From Pelagibius sp965227505 (GTDB lineage Bacteria; Pseudomonadota; Alphaproteobacteria; Kiloniellales; Kiloniellaceae), in assembly GCF_965227505.1 (NCBI RefSeq), contig NZ_OZ245757.1, positions 2,232,001 to 2,296,000 on the forward strand: a stretch of DNA of 64,000 bases, given 5' to 3'. Positions 8,504 to 16,552 of this stretch are shown piece after piece. Numbering within the stretch: the stretch's first letter is position 1; the number at the start of each line of letters is the position of its first letter. The notes beneath the pieces were generated by a model. That model was not told the origin of the DNA. It saw nothing but the letters and a program-made list of their open reading frames with translations, and did not search any database. The position numbers were made by a program, and so were the translations under genes.

Positions 8504-11500
8504 CGCTTATCTGTCCTTGGTTACGCAGGAAGGTCTGAAGACGGTCCGTCTCCGCCTCCAGTGTTTCGATGAGGTTGCGCAGACCGTCCCAATCGCCGTC
8601 TTCGGCCTGCTTCTCCAGGGTCTCGCAGGTCGCCGCCAGCAGCGGTGCCATGCCATAGCGCGCGGTTCCCTTGGCCGCATGGGCGGCGGCGCGCAAGCGC
8701 ACTGCATCCCGGCTCGACCAGGGCTCATGCAGCGCAAAGAGCGCCGCCTGCCAGTTGTCGAAGAAATCGGCGATCAGGGCGTTGATGGTGTCCTCGTCGT
8801 CCTCGCCGATCAGCTCCGCGAGACCCTGGCGGTCGATCGGCGGCTGCTTCTCTTCGGAGGACTCCGGCGATGCGGCAGGGGCCGGCAGCGTGTCTTCCTT
8901 GAGGGAGGGATGCCACCACTGCTCCAACGCCCGCGACAGCTCGGAGAGGCCGACCGGCTTGGACAGATAGGCATCCATCCCAGCGTCGTAGCAGCGCTGC
9001 GCGTCGCCGGTGACGGCATTGGCGGTGAGCGCGATGATGGCGCTGCGCGGGCGGCCCGCGTCCTCCAGCGCGCGGACCGCGCGGCTCAGTTCGAAGCCGT
9101 CCATGACAGGCATGGAGCAATCCGTGATGATGAGGTCGTAGGAGCCCCGGTCGAGCAGGTCCAGGGCCTCCGCGCCATGCTCGGCCAGATCGCAGTCTGC
9201 GCCGAGGCGCCGCAGCTGCCGGCGCAGAACAAGCTGGTTCATCGGCTGATCTTCGACCACCAGGATCTTAGGCACCTGCCCCCGCGCGAAGACCTGGTAG
9301 CTCTCATCCGCCGGAAACGCGGGCTCAAAGCCGCGGTCGTCGAATCTGTACCGTTCGCCTGAAACCGCGTGGGAGACGTTCACGGCGCTCAACGGCTTGT
9401 CCAGCAACCGCAGCAAAGGGTGAAACAACGCCTGACGCCGGTAGTCCGGATCGTCGCAGGAAACAGCCGCATAGATCCGCTCGAAGTCCTCGCCGTAGCG
9501 CGCCAGCACGGCGCCGACGTCCATACCTTCGGCGGAGTCCCAATCGATCAGCAGCGTTCGCTTGCCCGCATCGCCACCTGACGGTCCGTCGCCGAGGCCC
9601 GCAGGCGCGGCCATGATCCGCACGTCGGCCCCTGCATCCCGAAGTTCCGAGACAAGCGCACTGCCGGGGGGCTCGTTTGGAAAGAGGAAGGTCAGGCTGT
9701 GCCCCTGCAGCGGCGCGACTTGCGGGCATCCCCAATCCGCAACCCTTGCCGGAAGAGAGACGACGAAGCTGCTGCCCCAGCCCGGACGCGACCTGCAATC
9801 GATGGTGCCTCCATGCAGGCCGACGAGCCGCTGCGCGATCGTCAGGCCCAGACCCGTACCACCGAAGAAACGGGTTGTTGAGTGGCTTTCCTGACCGTAG
9901 GGCTTGAACAGGGTCTCGGCCTTATCCGGATCGAACCCGATGCCCATGTCATCTACCGAGAACCGCAGCTGGACCCGATCGCCACCGATCCGCTGTGCCG
10001 AGAGGCTCATCTCCACGCGGCCGCGGTCAGTGAACTTGATGGCGTTGCCGACAAGATTGGCCAGGACCTGGTGAAGCCGTTTCTCGTCGGCCATCACCTC
10101 CCGCGGCACCTGCGGATCGATGGTGGCCGAGATATGAAGCCCCTTTTCAAGCGCTGCCGCCGCGAAAATCGACTGGACTTCCCGCATCAGGACGGCCGGA
10201 TCGAAGGCCGTCATGTCGAGCACGAGCTCGTCGGCTTCGATCTTCGAGAAGTCGAGGGTATTGCCGATAATGCCCAGCAAGGCCTTGCCGCCGCTCATCG
10301 AGGCTTCCACGAGGTCGGCCTGCTCGCGCTCGAGTTGCGTGCCGCTGAGGAGTTCGAGGTTGGCGATCACGCCCGACAGCGGCGTGCGCAGTTCGTGGCT
10401 CATGTGCGCCAGAAACTCCGACTTGGACCGGGAGGCCCGCTCCGCCGCCTCGCGCAGACGCACGGAGCGATAATCGGAGACAATCCGGGTGATTGCCTGC
10501 ACGATCGGCCCCAGTTCGTCGGCGAGGTTCCTGTCGAAGCCGCCGTCCCGGTTGGCCAGAGCCACCTCGCCCAGGATTTCGTCTTCCAGGGCCAGGGGCA
10601 GGATCATCAGGTTGTCCATGGCCAGATGGCCGCAGGGAATGCCGGTCGAAGCAGGATGGCGTTTGGGGTCGTTGGCGATCAGCACCTTGCCCGTCCGCAA
10701 GGGTTCGCCGCGCAGGTTGTCGATGTTGCGGAACTCCATGCCGCCCCTGGCCGAACTCTCGTACCAGAGGCGGGTTTCCTCATCCCAGGCGATGTTGGAG
10801 ATCGCCAGCGTCTTGAGGTAGGGCATGTCTCCCTCGTCCTGCATTTTTTCCGCGATCATGCCGTAGTCGGCGCCGCTGAGATCCAGGATCTTCTCCAGAA
10901 GCTCTTCGAAGGCAGCCCGGTTGCGGGTCTGGTTGAGATAGATCGAATGCGCATCGTTGACCGCCGCCAGCACCGCCGCCCGCCTTTTGTCGCGCTCGGC
11001 CAGCAGCACCTGCTCTGTGACTTCGTTGAGCGAGGCGCGCACCGCGCTCTTGCCACCCCAATCGACAGCCTGTGATAAGACATCGATGTAAATGAGCCTG
11101 CCGTCGACACGCCGCATGGCGAACTGGCGCGTTGTCTCCGGTTCGCCGCTTTCCTGAACGTGGCGCCAGCGCGTGCGCGCCGGGGCCTGGCTTGCCTCGG
11201 GCATGAAATCCGCAAGAGCGCGGCCGCGCAGCTCCGTCCCGTGTTCGAGACCGAGAACCTGAGCCCCGGCGTCGTTGGCGAAGAGTACCTGGCCGCGGTC
11301 GTGGATGATGACACCGTCGATGGCGTCCTCGATCAGCGACCGGAAGCGGCGCTCCAAGCGTATGCCGCGATCCTGTTGCCGGTAGACAAGAAGAATCAGC
11401 ACCACCATCGCCAGCAACGACAGCAGCTGCGCTATGCCTTTGCCCGCGACGTTCGACCTCCAATCAGACAGGATGGCGCCCATGTTCATCGAGGCGGCGG

Positions 11501-12296
11501 CGGTCAGGGACCAGCCAACCACCGGGACAGAAGCCGTCAGAACGTAACGGCCCTTGGTGCCCGCTTCCCAAAACACCCCGGTCCTGCCCAGGTAGGCCCG
11601 ATCGAGGCGTGGCGGCGTTTCCCCCTCCGCCGCCGCTTCGCCTTCGCTGCCGGGCCGACTGATGGCGACAAGCTCGCCACCGTTCATGAGCACGCGGCGG
11701 GTGATGGGAAAATCGCCCAACAGCGCGAACTTCTGGGCGAAGTAAGACGGCTTCACCGATATCATCACGATGCCCTGGAAGCTGCCGTCGGCGGCGGAAA
11801 GGCGGCGTGAAACCACAAGGATCCACTCGCCGCGCACCCGGCTGACGATCGGTTCGCTGAGAAAGGAACCCTGGGCCAAGCCGTCCCGCTGCGCGATGAA
11901 GTAAGAACGGTCGGAGATATCGAGGCCGCTGACCTTGGTGCCGCCGCCTGCGGTGACCAGGCCCCGGACGATCCCGAAGCGATCCGCCAGCGCGGCCCCC
12001 GTGACATGCTCTCCCGATTCCGCCGTACGCCCCAGGACGGTCAAAGCGTCCGGGGTGAGCTCCTCCGTCCAAGTGGGGTTCTGCTCGACCAGTTCTTCCA
12101 GATGGTCGAGCTCTGAATCGACAAGCCGCATCGCATAGGCGATTTGCTCCGCCGTCGCCCGGGCATCCACCGTCAGGCGCAGCCGCTCCTGCTCTATCGT
12201 GCGCTCATAGGACATCACGGCCAGCAGGACGAAGATGCCGAACTGGGCCGCGAAGACGAGGCCTAAGGCCAATGGCTTGGACAGAGTACGTGACAT
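8481..12296 (-). CDS. Large hybrid sensor histidine kinase (Cache-PAS-GAF-HisKA-HATPase-REC-HPt)
   Basis: 1271 residues. Order: transmembrane helix (about 10-29); a long periplasmic segment that looks like a double Cache sensor (about 35-280); a second membrane helix (about 287-306); a PAS domain (about 315-430); a GAF-like domain (about 460-620); the dimerisation/phospho-acceptor domain with His near 634 (FLAHMSHELRTPLSGV); the ATPase with N box NLVGNAIKFTD and G boxes DDMGIGFDPD and FGGTGLGLTIAQRL; a receiver near 1007-1125 (Asp near 1059 in ITDCSMPVMDG); and a C-terminal HPt domain with His near 1206 (AHAAKG). This is a complete phosphorelay in one chain, BarA/ArcB-like in design. The adjacent overlapping response regulator is the obvious receiver. 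The Cache ligand is unknown. Confidence 0.93.
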   Translation of the reverse strand: MSRTLSKPLALGLVFAAQFGIFVLLAVMSYERTIEQERLRLTVDARATAEQIAYAMRLVDSELDHLEELVEQNPTWTEELTPDALTVLGRTAESGEHVTGAALADRFGIVRGLVTAGGGTKVSGLDISDRSYFIAQRDGLAQGSFLSEPIVSRVRGEWILVVSRRLSAADGSFQGIVMISVKPSYFAQKFALLGDFPITRRVLMNGGELVAISRPGSEGEAAAEGETPPRLDRAYLGRTGVFWEAGTKGRYVLTASVPVVGWSLTAAASMNMGAILSDWRSNVAGKGIAQLLSLLAMVVLILLVYRQQDRGIRLERRFRSLIEDAIDGVIIHDRGQVLFANDAGAQVLGLEHGTELRGRALADFMPEASQAPARTRWRHVQESGEPETTRQFAMRRVDGRLIYIDVLSQAVDWGGKSAVRASLNEVTEQVLLAERDKRRAAVLAAVNDAHSIYLNQTRNRAAFEELLEKILDLSGADYGMIAEKMQDEGDMPYLKTLAISNIAWDEETRLWYESSARGGMEFRNIDNLRGEPLRTGKVLIANDPKRHPASTGIPCGHLAMDNLMILPLALEDEILGEVALANRDGGFDRNLADELGPIVQAITRIVSDYRSVRLREAAERASRSKSEFLAHMSHELRTPLSGVIANLELLSGTQLEREQADLVEASMSGGKALLGIIGNTLDFSKIEADELVLDMTAFDPAVLMREVQSIFAAAALEKGLHISATIDPQVPREVMADEKRLHQVLANLVGNAIKFTDRGRVEMSLSAQRIGGDRVQLRFSVDDMGIGFDPDKAETLFKPYGQESHSTTRFFGGTGLGLTIAQRLVGLHGGTIDCRSRPGWGSSFVVSLPARVADWGCPQVAPLQGHSLTFLFPNEPPGSALVSELRDAGADVRIMAAPAGLGDGPSGGDAGKRTLLIDWDSAEGMDVGAVLARYGEDFERIYAAVSCDDPDYRRQALFHPLLRLLDKPLSAVNVSHAVSGERYRFDDRGFEPAFPADESYQVFARGQVPKILVVEDQPMNQLVLRRQLRRLGADCDLAEHGAEALDLLDRGSYDLIITDCSMPVMDGFELSRAVRALEDAGRPRSAIIALTANAVTGDAQRCYDAGMDAYLSKPVGLSELSRALEQWWHPSLKEDTLPAPAASPESSEEKQPPIDRQGLAELIGEDDEDTINALIADFFDNWQAALFALHEPWSSRDAVRLRAAAHAAKGTARYGMAPLLAATCETLEKQAEDGDWDGLRNLIETLEAETDRLQTFLRNQGQISDVERQSA

Positions 12297-12434
12297 GGCA
12301 GAGACGAGAGCATCCTTTCAGGCTGTGCTACCTCTACAAGAAACTCCCTAAACAATTGATAATTGATACGTTTAGAATACCTACAACCCTGATTAGGGAC
12401 TGCTTGTCTGCGGCGGAATCCAAGGCCCCCAGGG

Positions 12435-12488
12435 CACCGGGCCACTGGCACCGGGCCACTGGCGCCGGGCCACTGGCGCCGGGCCACC
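12435..12488. repeat. 14-bp tandem repeat, about 3.9 copies
   Basis: The unit CACCGGGCCACTGG (third and fourth copies begin CGCC) is repeated head to tail at 12435, 12449, 12463 and, truncated, 12477. Each copy contains the half-palindromic GGGCCACTGG. No reading frame in it is supported. It lies in the gap upstream of both the kinase gene and atpI. Confidence 0.85.
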
Positions 12489-12663
12489 GCGGCAGGACCG
12501 GGCCGCGCGCGCTTGCCCCCCGATGGGCGGGCAGCTAGCGGGCGGGCAGCAGCCGGCAGGGTGTCCATGCGCCCTGTGGTTGATGCTGCGGCGCGCATCC
12601 GGCCGCTCCGCCAGGCCGGGGCCGGGGCCCGGGCCAGGAGCAGAGTCCGAGGGTGGACTCCCC

Positions 12664-12714
12664 GGGCGGAATCCACAGGCAGAATCCAGGGGCGGAATCC
12701 AGGGGCGGAAGCCA
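12664..12714. repeat. 13-bp tandem repeat, four copies
   Basis: A 13-base period is marked by AATCCA at 12670, 12683 and 12696 and AAGCCA at 12709, each preceded by a GGGGCGG-like run (the second copy varies to GGCAG). It lies about 200 bases before atpI and is distinct from the 14-bp repeat upstream. Confidence 0.75.
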
Positions 12715-12911
12715 GCGGCAAGAGACGGTTTTCCACGCCCGCCGCAGGGCGCTTGCGGACGGCTGGAAAGACCGCCGGAGGCCAGGAGAATCGTGGGTTC
12801 TCTTCGCCTTGACAGGGGGGAGGAGTCTTCATACTGTGCGCGCGAATTCAGCTCAGACCTCCATCAATTCTTGGGGAGAACGGTCACCCGGCGAGTGGGA
12901 CGAAAGCGCGC

Positions 12912-13286
12912 ATGCAAGACGACTCTCCCCCGCCATCCCTCGAACAGCTGGACGAGAAACTCCGTGCGGCGAAAGCCAAGCGGCGCAGTGCAGAGCCGGA
13001 CCCGCGCGAGCGCGGACAAGGACTGGCCTTTGCAATGCGGATCGGGGTGGAGATCGTCGCGGCGCTGATAGTCGGCGTGGCGATCGGATACTTCCTCGAT
13101 CGGTGGCTGGGAACCAAACCCTGGTTTCTGCTGCTGTTTTTCGTGCTCGGCGCCGCCGCGGGATTTATGAACGTTTTCAGGATTGTCGGGGGCCTGGGGG
13201 GACAGGTCGGATACCGCAAGAAAAGCGAGCCAACCGAGTCCGGGATTGGGCAAAACCCCGACGAAGAGCGGGACAAGGACGGATAA
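12912..13286 (+). CDS. atpI: ATP synthase assembly/accessory protein AtpI (AtpZ/I family)
   Basis: 124 residues with a charged N-terminal third, two transmembrane helices (about residues 45-65 and 73-95, around FLLLFFVLGAAAGFMNVF) and a hydrophilic tail. This is the usual layout of AtpI, a membrane protein encoded first in alphaproteobacterial Fo operons and implicated in assembly of the c-ring and in magnesium supply. The gene is immediately followed by atpB (10-base gap). Confidence 0.88.
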   Translation: MQDDSPPPSLEQLDEKLRAAKAKRRSAEPDPRERGQGLAFAMRIGVEIVAALIVGVAIGYFLDRWLGTKPWFLLLFFVLGAAAGFMNVFRIVGGLGGQVGYRKKSEPTESGIGQNPDEERDKDG

Positions 13287-13296
13287 GGGTTAAGTC

Positions 13297-14040
13297 ATGG
13301 CGGAAGGCGGCGCGCACAGCCCCCTGGAGCAGTTCGAGATCAAGGGCATTTTCCCCGCCCGCGACCCCGGAGAAATCGGTACCCTGGACTTCACCAATTC
13401 ATCGCTGATGATGGTGATCGCGGTCGTGCTGATCTCGGCCTTTCTGATCCTCGGCATGCGCCGCGGCGCCCTGGTGCCGGGCCGCATGCAGAGCCTGGCG
13501 GAGCTCTCCTACGAGTTCATCGCCGGACTGATATCGGAGACCGTGGGGTCGGAGGGCCGGCGCTACTTCCCGATCATCTTCACCCTCTTCATGTTCATCC
13601 TGGTGGGCAACATGCTGGGCATGGTGCCCTACAGCTTCACCTTCACCAGCCACATCATCGTCACCTTCGCCCTGGCCATCACCGTCTTCACCGGCGTCAC
13701 CATCCTGGCCATCGCCAAGCACGGGCTGCACTTCTTCTCCTTCTTCGTGCCGCCGGGCGCGCCGGTGGCGATGTGGCCGCTGCTGATCCCGATCGAGGTG
13801 ATCTCCTACCTCTCGCGCCCGATCAGCCTTTCGGTCCGTCTGTTCGCCAACATGCTGGCCGGCCATACCCTGCTGAAGGTGATCGCCGGCTTCATCGGCG
13901 TAATGGGCGTGTTCGGCATCCTGCCCTTCGCGCTGGTCGTGGCGCTGACCGGCCTGGAGATCCTCATCGCCTTCCTGCAGGCCTATGTCTTCGCCATTCT
14001 GACCTGCCTCTACATCAACGACGCGCTGCATCTGCACTGA
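13297..14040 (+). CDS. atpB: F-type ATP synthase subunit a
   Basis: 247 residues, multi-spanning inner-membrane protein that forms the proton half-channels of Fo against the c-ring. The essential Arg is residue 181 in LSVRLFANMLAGH, and the C-terminal helix LEILIAFLQAYVFAIL is typical. Length is normal for the alphaproteobacterial protein. Second gene of the operon. Confidence 0.97.
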   Translation: MAEGGAHSPLEQFEIKGIFPARDPGEIGTLDFTNSSLMMVIAVVLISAFLILGMRRGALVPGRMQSLAELSYEFIAGLISETVGSEGRRYFPIIFTLFMFILVGNMLGMVPYSFTFTSHIIVTFALAITVFTGVTILAIAKHGLHFFSFFVPPGAPVAMWPLLIPIEVISYLSRPISLSVRLFANMLAGHTLLKVIAGFIGVMGVFGILPFALVVALTGLEILIAFLQAYVFAILTCLYINDALHLH

Positions 14041-14114
14041 TCCCGGGGACCAGCAGACCGGCAGCCGCCCCATCCACCATCCGTTTTCGGTTTACCTCAA
14101 AGGGAGCTTTATCA

Positions 14115-14339
14115 ATGGAACTTGAAGCCGCCAAAATGATCGGCGCCGGCCTCGCCGTGATCGGCGTTATCGGCGCAGGTGTCGGCATCGGCAGCATCTT
14201 CTCCTCCTTCATCGTTGCCGTCGGCCGCAACCCGGCCGCCCGCGGTGAAGTCTTCACCATGACCATGCTGGGCTTCGCCCTGGTGGAAGCCATCGCGCTC
14301 TTCGCCCTGGTCATCGCACTGCTGATTCTCTTCGGCTAA
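14115..14339 (+). CDS. atpE: F-type ATP synthase subunit c
   Basis: 74 residues forming the helical hairpin of the rotor ring. Helix 1 contains the glycine repeat GAGVGIGS, the polar loop is GRNPAARGE, and helix 2 has the proton-binding Glu58 in GFALVEAIALF. The start at ATG 14115 follows an AAAGGGAGC ribosome site. The strong site and separate spacing (74 bases after atpB) fit the high copy number this subunit needs. Confidence 0.97.
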   Translation: MELEAAKMIGAGLAVIGVIGAGVGIGSIFSSFIVAVGRNPAARGEVFTMTMLGFALVEAIALFALVIALLILFG

Positions 14340-14425
14340 CAGGCCGACGGCGGAGCGCTTCCCGGGGGTTTCCCGGGGCGCTTCTCCCGAAGCCCTGCAG
14401 AACCGTTTGAGAGAGGACGCGGGCC

Positions 14426-14932
14426 ATGCCCCAACTCGATCCTTCCGTCTGGCCGACCCAGCTGTTCTGGCTGGTGCTGACCTTCTCCATCCTCTACCTG
14501 GTGATCTGGCGGGTCGCCCTGCCGCGCATCGGCGAGGTGCTGGAGGCCCGGCAACGCAAGCTCGACGACGACCTGAAGAAGGCGACGGCCCTGAAAGAAG
14601 AGGCCGAAGCCATCCTGGCGGAGTACGAGAAGATGCGCGCCGACGCCCAGGCCTCGGCCCATGAAGAGCTGCGGGCCGCCCACGACGCCCTGAAAGAAGA
14701 GGCCGAGCGGGAAACCCAGGCGCTGGCCGCCAGGCTCAACAGCCAGACGGAGGAGGCCGAAGCGCGCATCGCCGCGGCCAAGTCCGCCGCGCTGGCGAGC
14801 CTGGAGGGCACGGTCTCCGAGGTGGTGGTCGCCGCCACGGAGAAGCTGATCGGCGTCAAGGCCGGCGAGCAGGAGGTCACCCGCGTGGTCGGCCAGGTGA
14901 TGGGAGACCAGACCAAAGGGGGCGCGCACTGA
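14426..14932 (+). CDS. atpF': F-type ATP synthase subunit b'
   Basis: 168 residues: one N-terminal membrane helix (about 13-32, LFWLVLTFSILYLVIW) and a long charged coiled coil. It is the first of two b-type genes, as expected in photosynthetic and many other alphaproteobacteria where the stator is a b/b' heterodimer. Its stop overlaps the start of the next gene (TGATG). Confidence 0.93.
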   Translation: MPQLDPSVWPTQLFWLVLTFSILYLVIWRVALPRIGEVLEARQRKLDDDLKKATALKEEAEAILAEYEKMRADAQASAHEELRAAHDALKEEAERETQALAARLNSQTEEAEARIAAAKSAALASLEGTVSEVVVAATEKLIGVKAGEQEVTRVVGQVMGDQTKGGAH

Positions 14933-15414
14933 TGTTCCAGGATCCGACATTCTGGGTCGCGGTCGCCTTTGTCCTCTTCATGGGGCTGATCGCCTGGAAG
15001 GCCGGCAAGCCGATCCTGGCCGGGCTCGACTCCCGTGCCGAGCGCATCAAGGCGGAACTGGACGAGGCCCAGCGCCTGCGCGAGGACGCGCAGAAGACCC
15101 TGGCCGAGTACAAGCGCAAGCAGCGCGACGCCGCCAAGGAGGCCGAGGAAATGCTGGCCAACGCCAAGCACGAGGCCGAACTGCTGCGCAACCAGGCCAG
15201 CGAAGAGCTGAAGGCCGTGCTGGCGCGCCGCGAGAAGGCGGCCCTGGACAAGATCGCCCAGGCCGAGACCCAGGCGCTGCAGGAAGTGCGCAGCCAGGCG
15301 GTGGACATCGCCATGACCGCGACGGCCAAGCTGCTCTCCGAGAACGTCGACCCCGGCCGCGACCAGGCCATGGTCGACCAGGCCATCAGGGACCTCGGCG
15401 CCAAGCTGCACTGA
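14932..15414 (+). CDS. atpF: F-type ATP synthase subunit b
   Basis: 160 residues with an N-terminal membrane helix (about 4-25, FWVAVAFVLFMGLIAW) followed by a Glu/Lys/Ala-rich coiled coil. It pairs with b' as the peripheral stalk. The start overlaps the b' stop by one base, so the two are coupled. It is the last gene of the operon and is followed by an intrinsic terminator. Confidence 0.95.
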   Translation: MFQDPTFWVAVAFVLFMGLIAWKAGKPILAGLDSRAERIKAELDEAQRLREDAQKTLAEYKRKQRDAAKEAEEMLANAKHEAELLRNQASEELKAVLARREKAALDKIAQAETQALQEVRSQAVDIAMTATAKLLSENVDPGRDQAMVDQAIRDLGAKLH

Positions 15415-15453
15415 CCGCCAGCACTGACAGGCAACCGCCCGTCCCAAGAACGC

Positions 15454-15493
15454 AAACGCCCGGCCCTCATAACGAGGACCGGGCGTTTTCTTT
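15454..15493 (+). terminator. Intrinsic terminator of the Fo operon
   Basis: The stem AAACGCCCGG / CCGGGCGTTT encloses a 15-base loop (CCCTCATAACGAGGA) and runs into TTTTCTTT on the + strand, 40 bases after atpF. This is a textbook rho-independent terminator. Confidence 0.9.
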
Positions 15494-15523
15494 GCGGGGC
15501 CGTTGACATCGATGGAGGTGGCT

Positions 15524-15697
15524 CCCCCTCACCCTCCCACTGCGTGGGCCCCTCCCTCTCCCACCAGGGGAGAGGGAAACGAACGGCAACGTCGTAACGG
15601 GATGCCTCTCCCCTTCAAGAGACCCCTCTCCCCTGGTGGGAGAGGGTTGTGCAGGCTTGGTGAGCGCAGCGAACCTAGCCGAAGCTGGGTGAGGGGG
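15524..15697. repeat. MITE-like inverted-repeat element
   Basis: A 174-base element bounded by perfect 11-base inverted ends, CCCCCTCACCC at 15524 and GGGTGAGGGGG at 15687. Inside are two inverted copies of a hairpin, CCCTCTCCCACCAGGGGAGAGGG (about 15553) and CCCTCTCCCCTGGTGGGAGAGGG (about 15626). It encodes nothing. This is the form of small non-autonomous mobile or REP-type repeats scattered in alphaproteobacterial genomes. Confidence 0.8.
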
Positions 15698-15724
15698 TAC
15701 GCGCCGCCGCCACTCCGCCACAGT

Positions 15725-15833
15725 GTCACCCTCGGGCTTGACCCGAGGGTCCACTGGACCGTTCGCTGGAACCCCTCCCGGCGAAACCCGGACGGCCACC
15801 ATCATGGATACTCGGGTCAAGCCCGAGTATGAC
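15725..15833. repeat. Second inverted-repeat element with hairpin ends
   Basis: The two ends are 29-base imperfect inverted copies, each itself a hairpin: CCCTCGGGCTTGACCCGAGGG near 15729 and ATACTCGGGTCAAGCCCGAGTAT near 15808. The outer GTCA/TGAC and inner TCCA/TGGA bases also match as inverted repeats. It has no coding capacity and lies 27 bases after the preceding element. Confidence 0.8.
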
Positions 15834-15879
15834 GAAAAGAGAAAGCAGCGAGGACGCTGCGCGTTCCGGTCTGCCGACC

Positions 15880-16317
15880 CTACGGCTGCTCCGCCTGCGG
15901 GGCGAACATGGCGAAGATCTCGGGGCCGGTCATGTTCTTGGTCTCGTTGGCGAAGGCGTAGTAGCCGGGCTTTTCGTCGATGAAGACCTGAGTTGTCATC
16001 TCGAAGTCGTCCTGCTCGTCGAAGAGGCCGGCGTAGAGGTAGTGGTCGCCCGACTCGACGACGCGGTAGAAGAGGTTGCTGCCGCAGGTCTTGCAGAAGC
16101 CCCGCTCCGCCCAGTCGGAGGAGCGGTAGACGCCCACGTTGTCCTCGCCCTCGATGGTGAGCGGGTCCTTGCCCACATAGACGGCGATGCCCGGGCCGCC
16201 GCCCCAGCGCCGGCACATGGTGCAGTGGCAGGCGCCGACCTCCTTGGGGTCTCCGCTCACCGTGATCTTCACCGCGCCGCAGAGGCAGCTTGCGGTCGTC
16301 TTGCTGGCTTCAGGCAT
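15880..16317 (-). CDS. GFA (CENP-V) family zinc protein
   Basis: 145 residues with the zinc-binding cysteines of the glutathione-dependent formaldehyde-activating (GFA/CENP-V) fold: Cys11 and Cys13 (CLCGAV), Cys30, Cys32 and Cys35 (CHCTMC), and Cys75 and Cys78 (GFCKTCGS). The founding member, Gfa, was proposed to speed the formaldehyde-glutathione reaction, but most homologues have no proven activity. No formaldehyde-oxidation gene is nearby, so a role in that pathway is unsupported here. Start at 16317 (MPEASKT) sits after a weak ribosome site. Confidence 0.85.
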   Translation of the reverse strand: MPEASKTTASCLCGAVKITVSGDPKEVGACHCTMCRRWGGGPGIAVYVGKDPLTIEGEDNVGVYRSSDWAERGFCKTCGSNLFYRVVESGDHYLYAGLFDEQDDFEMTTQVFIDEKPGYYAFANETKNMTGPEIFAMFAPQAEQP

Positions 16318-16552
16318 CTTGTTCTCCCATAACTGACTGTAACGGGGTTCACGCTCCGGTATCGTTCTATCAGGCCCGCCGGGCCGCTGTCGAAACAGGC
16401 AGGGGCGGCCCCGAAAGGACCGGCAGTTCAGCCGTGACAATGGCAGGGACCGCGCTATATGTCTTTGAGGGCGATCAATGCAGGGCCTCCGGCTTTGCCG
16501 CCGGAACCACCCAAGGACGTCCCTGCCACCACCCGGAAGCCCACCCGACCCC

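Larger units (their letters stand above)
12297..12911. other. Long intergenic region between sensor kinase and Fo operon
   Basis: About 615 bases without a supportable gene. The part next to the kinase start (about 12330-12405) is clearly AT-richer than its surroundings and is the likely place for divergent promoters. The rest is very GC-rich and holds two short tandem repeats, listed separately. Open frames across it consist of repetitive Arg/Ala/Pro/Gly strings and look spurious. Confidence 0.6.

Noticed and set aside
12523..13068. Open frames across the kinase-atpI gap as possible genes
   Set aside because: They run through the 13-bp repeat, lack ribosome sites, consist of repetitive Gly/Arg/Pro/Ala and overlap the start of atpI in another frame.
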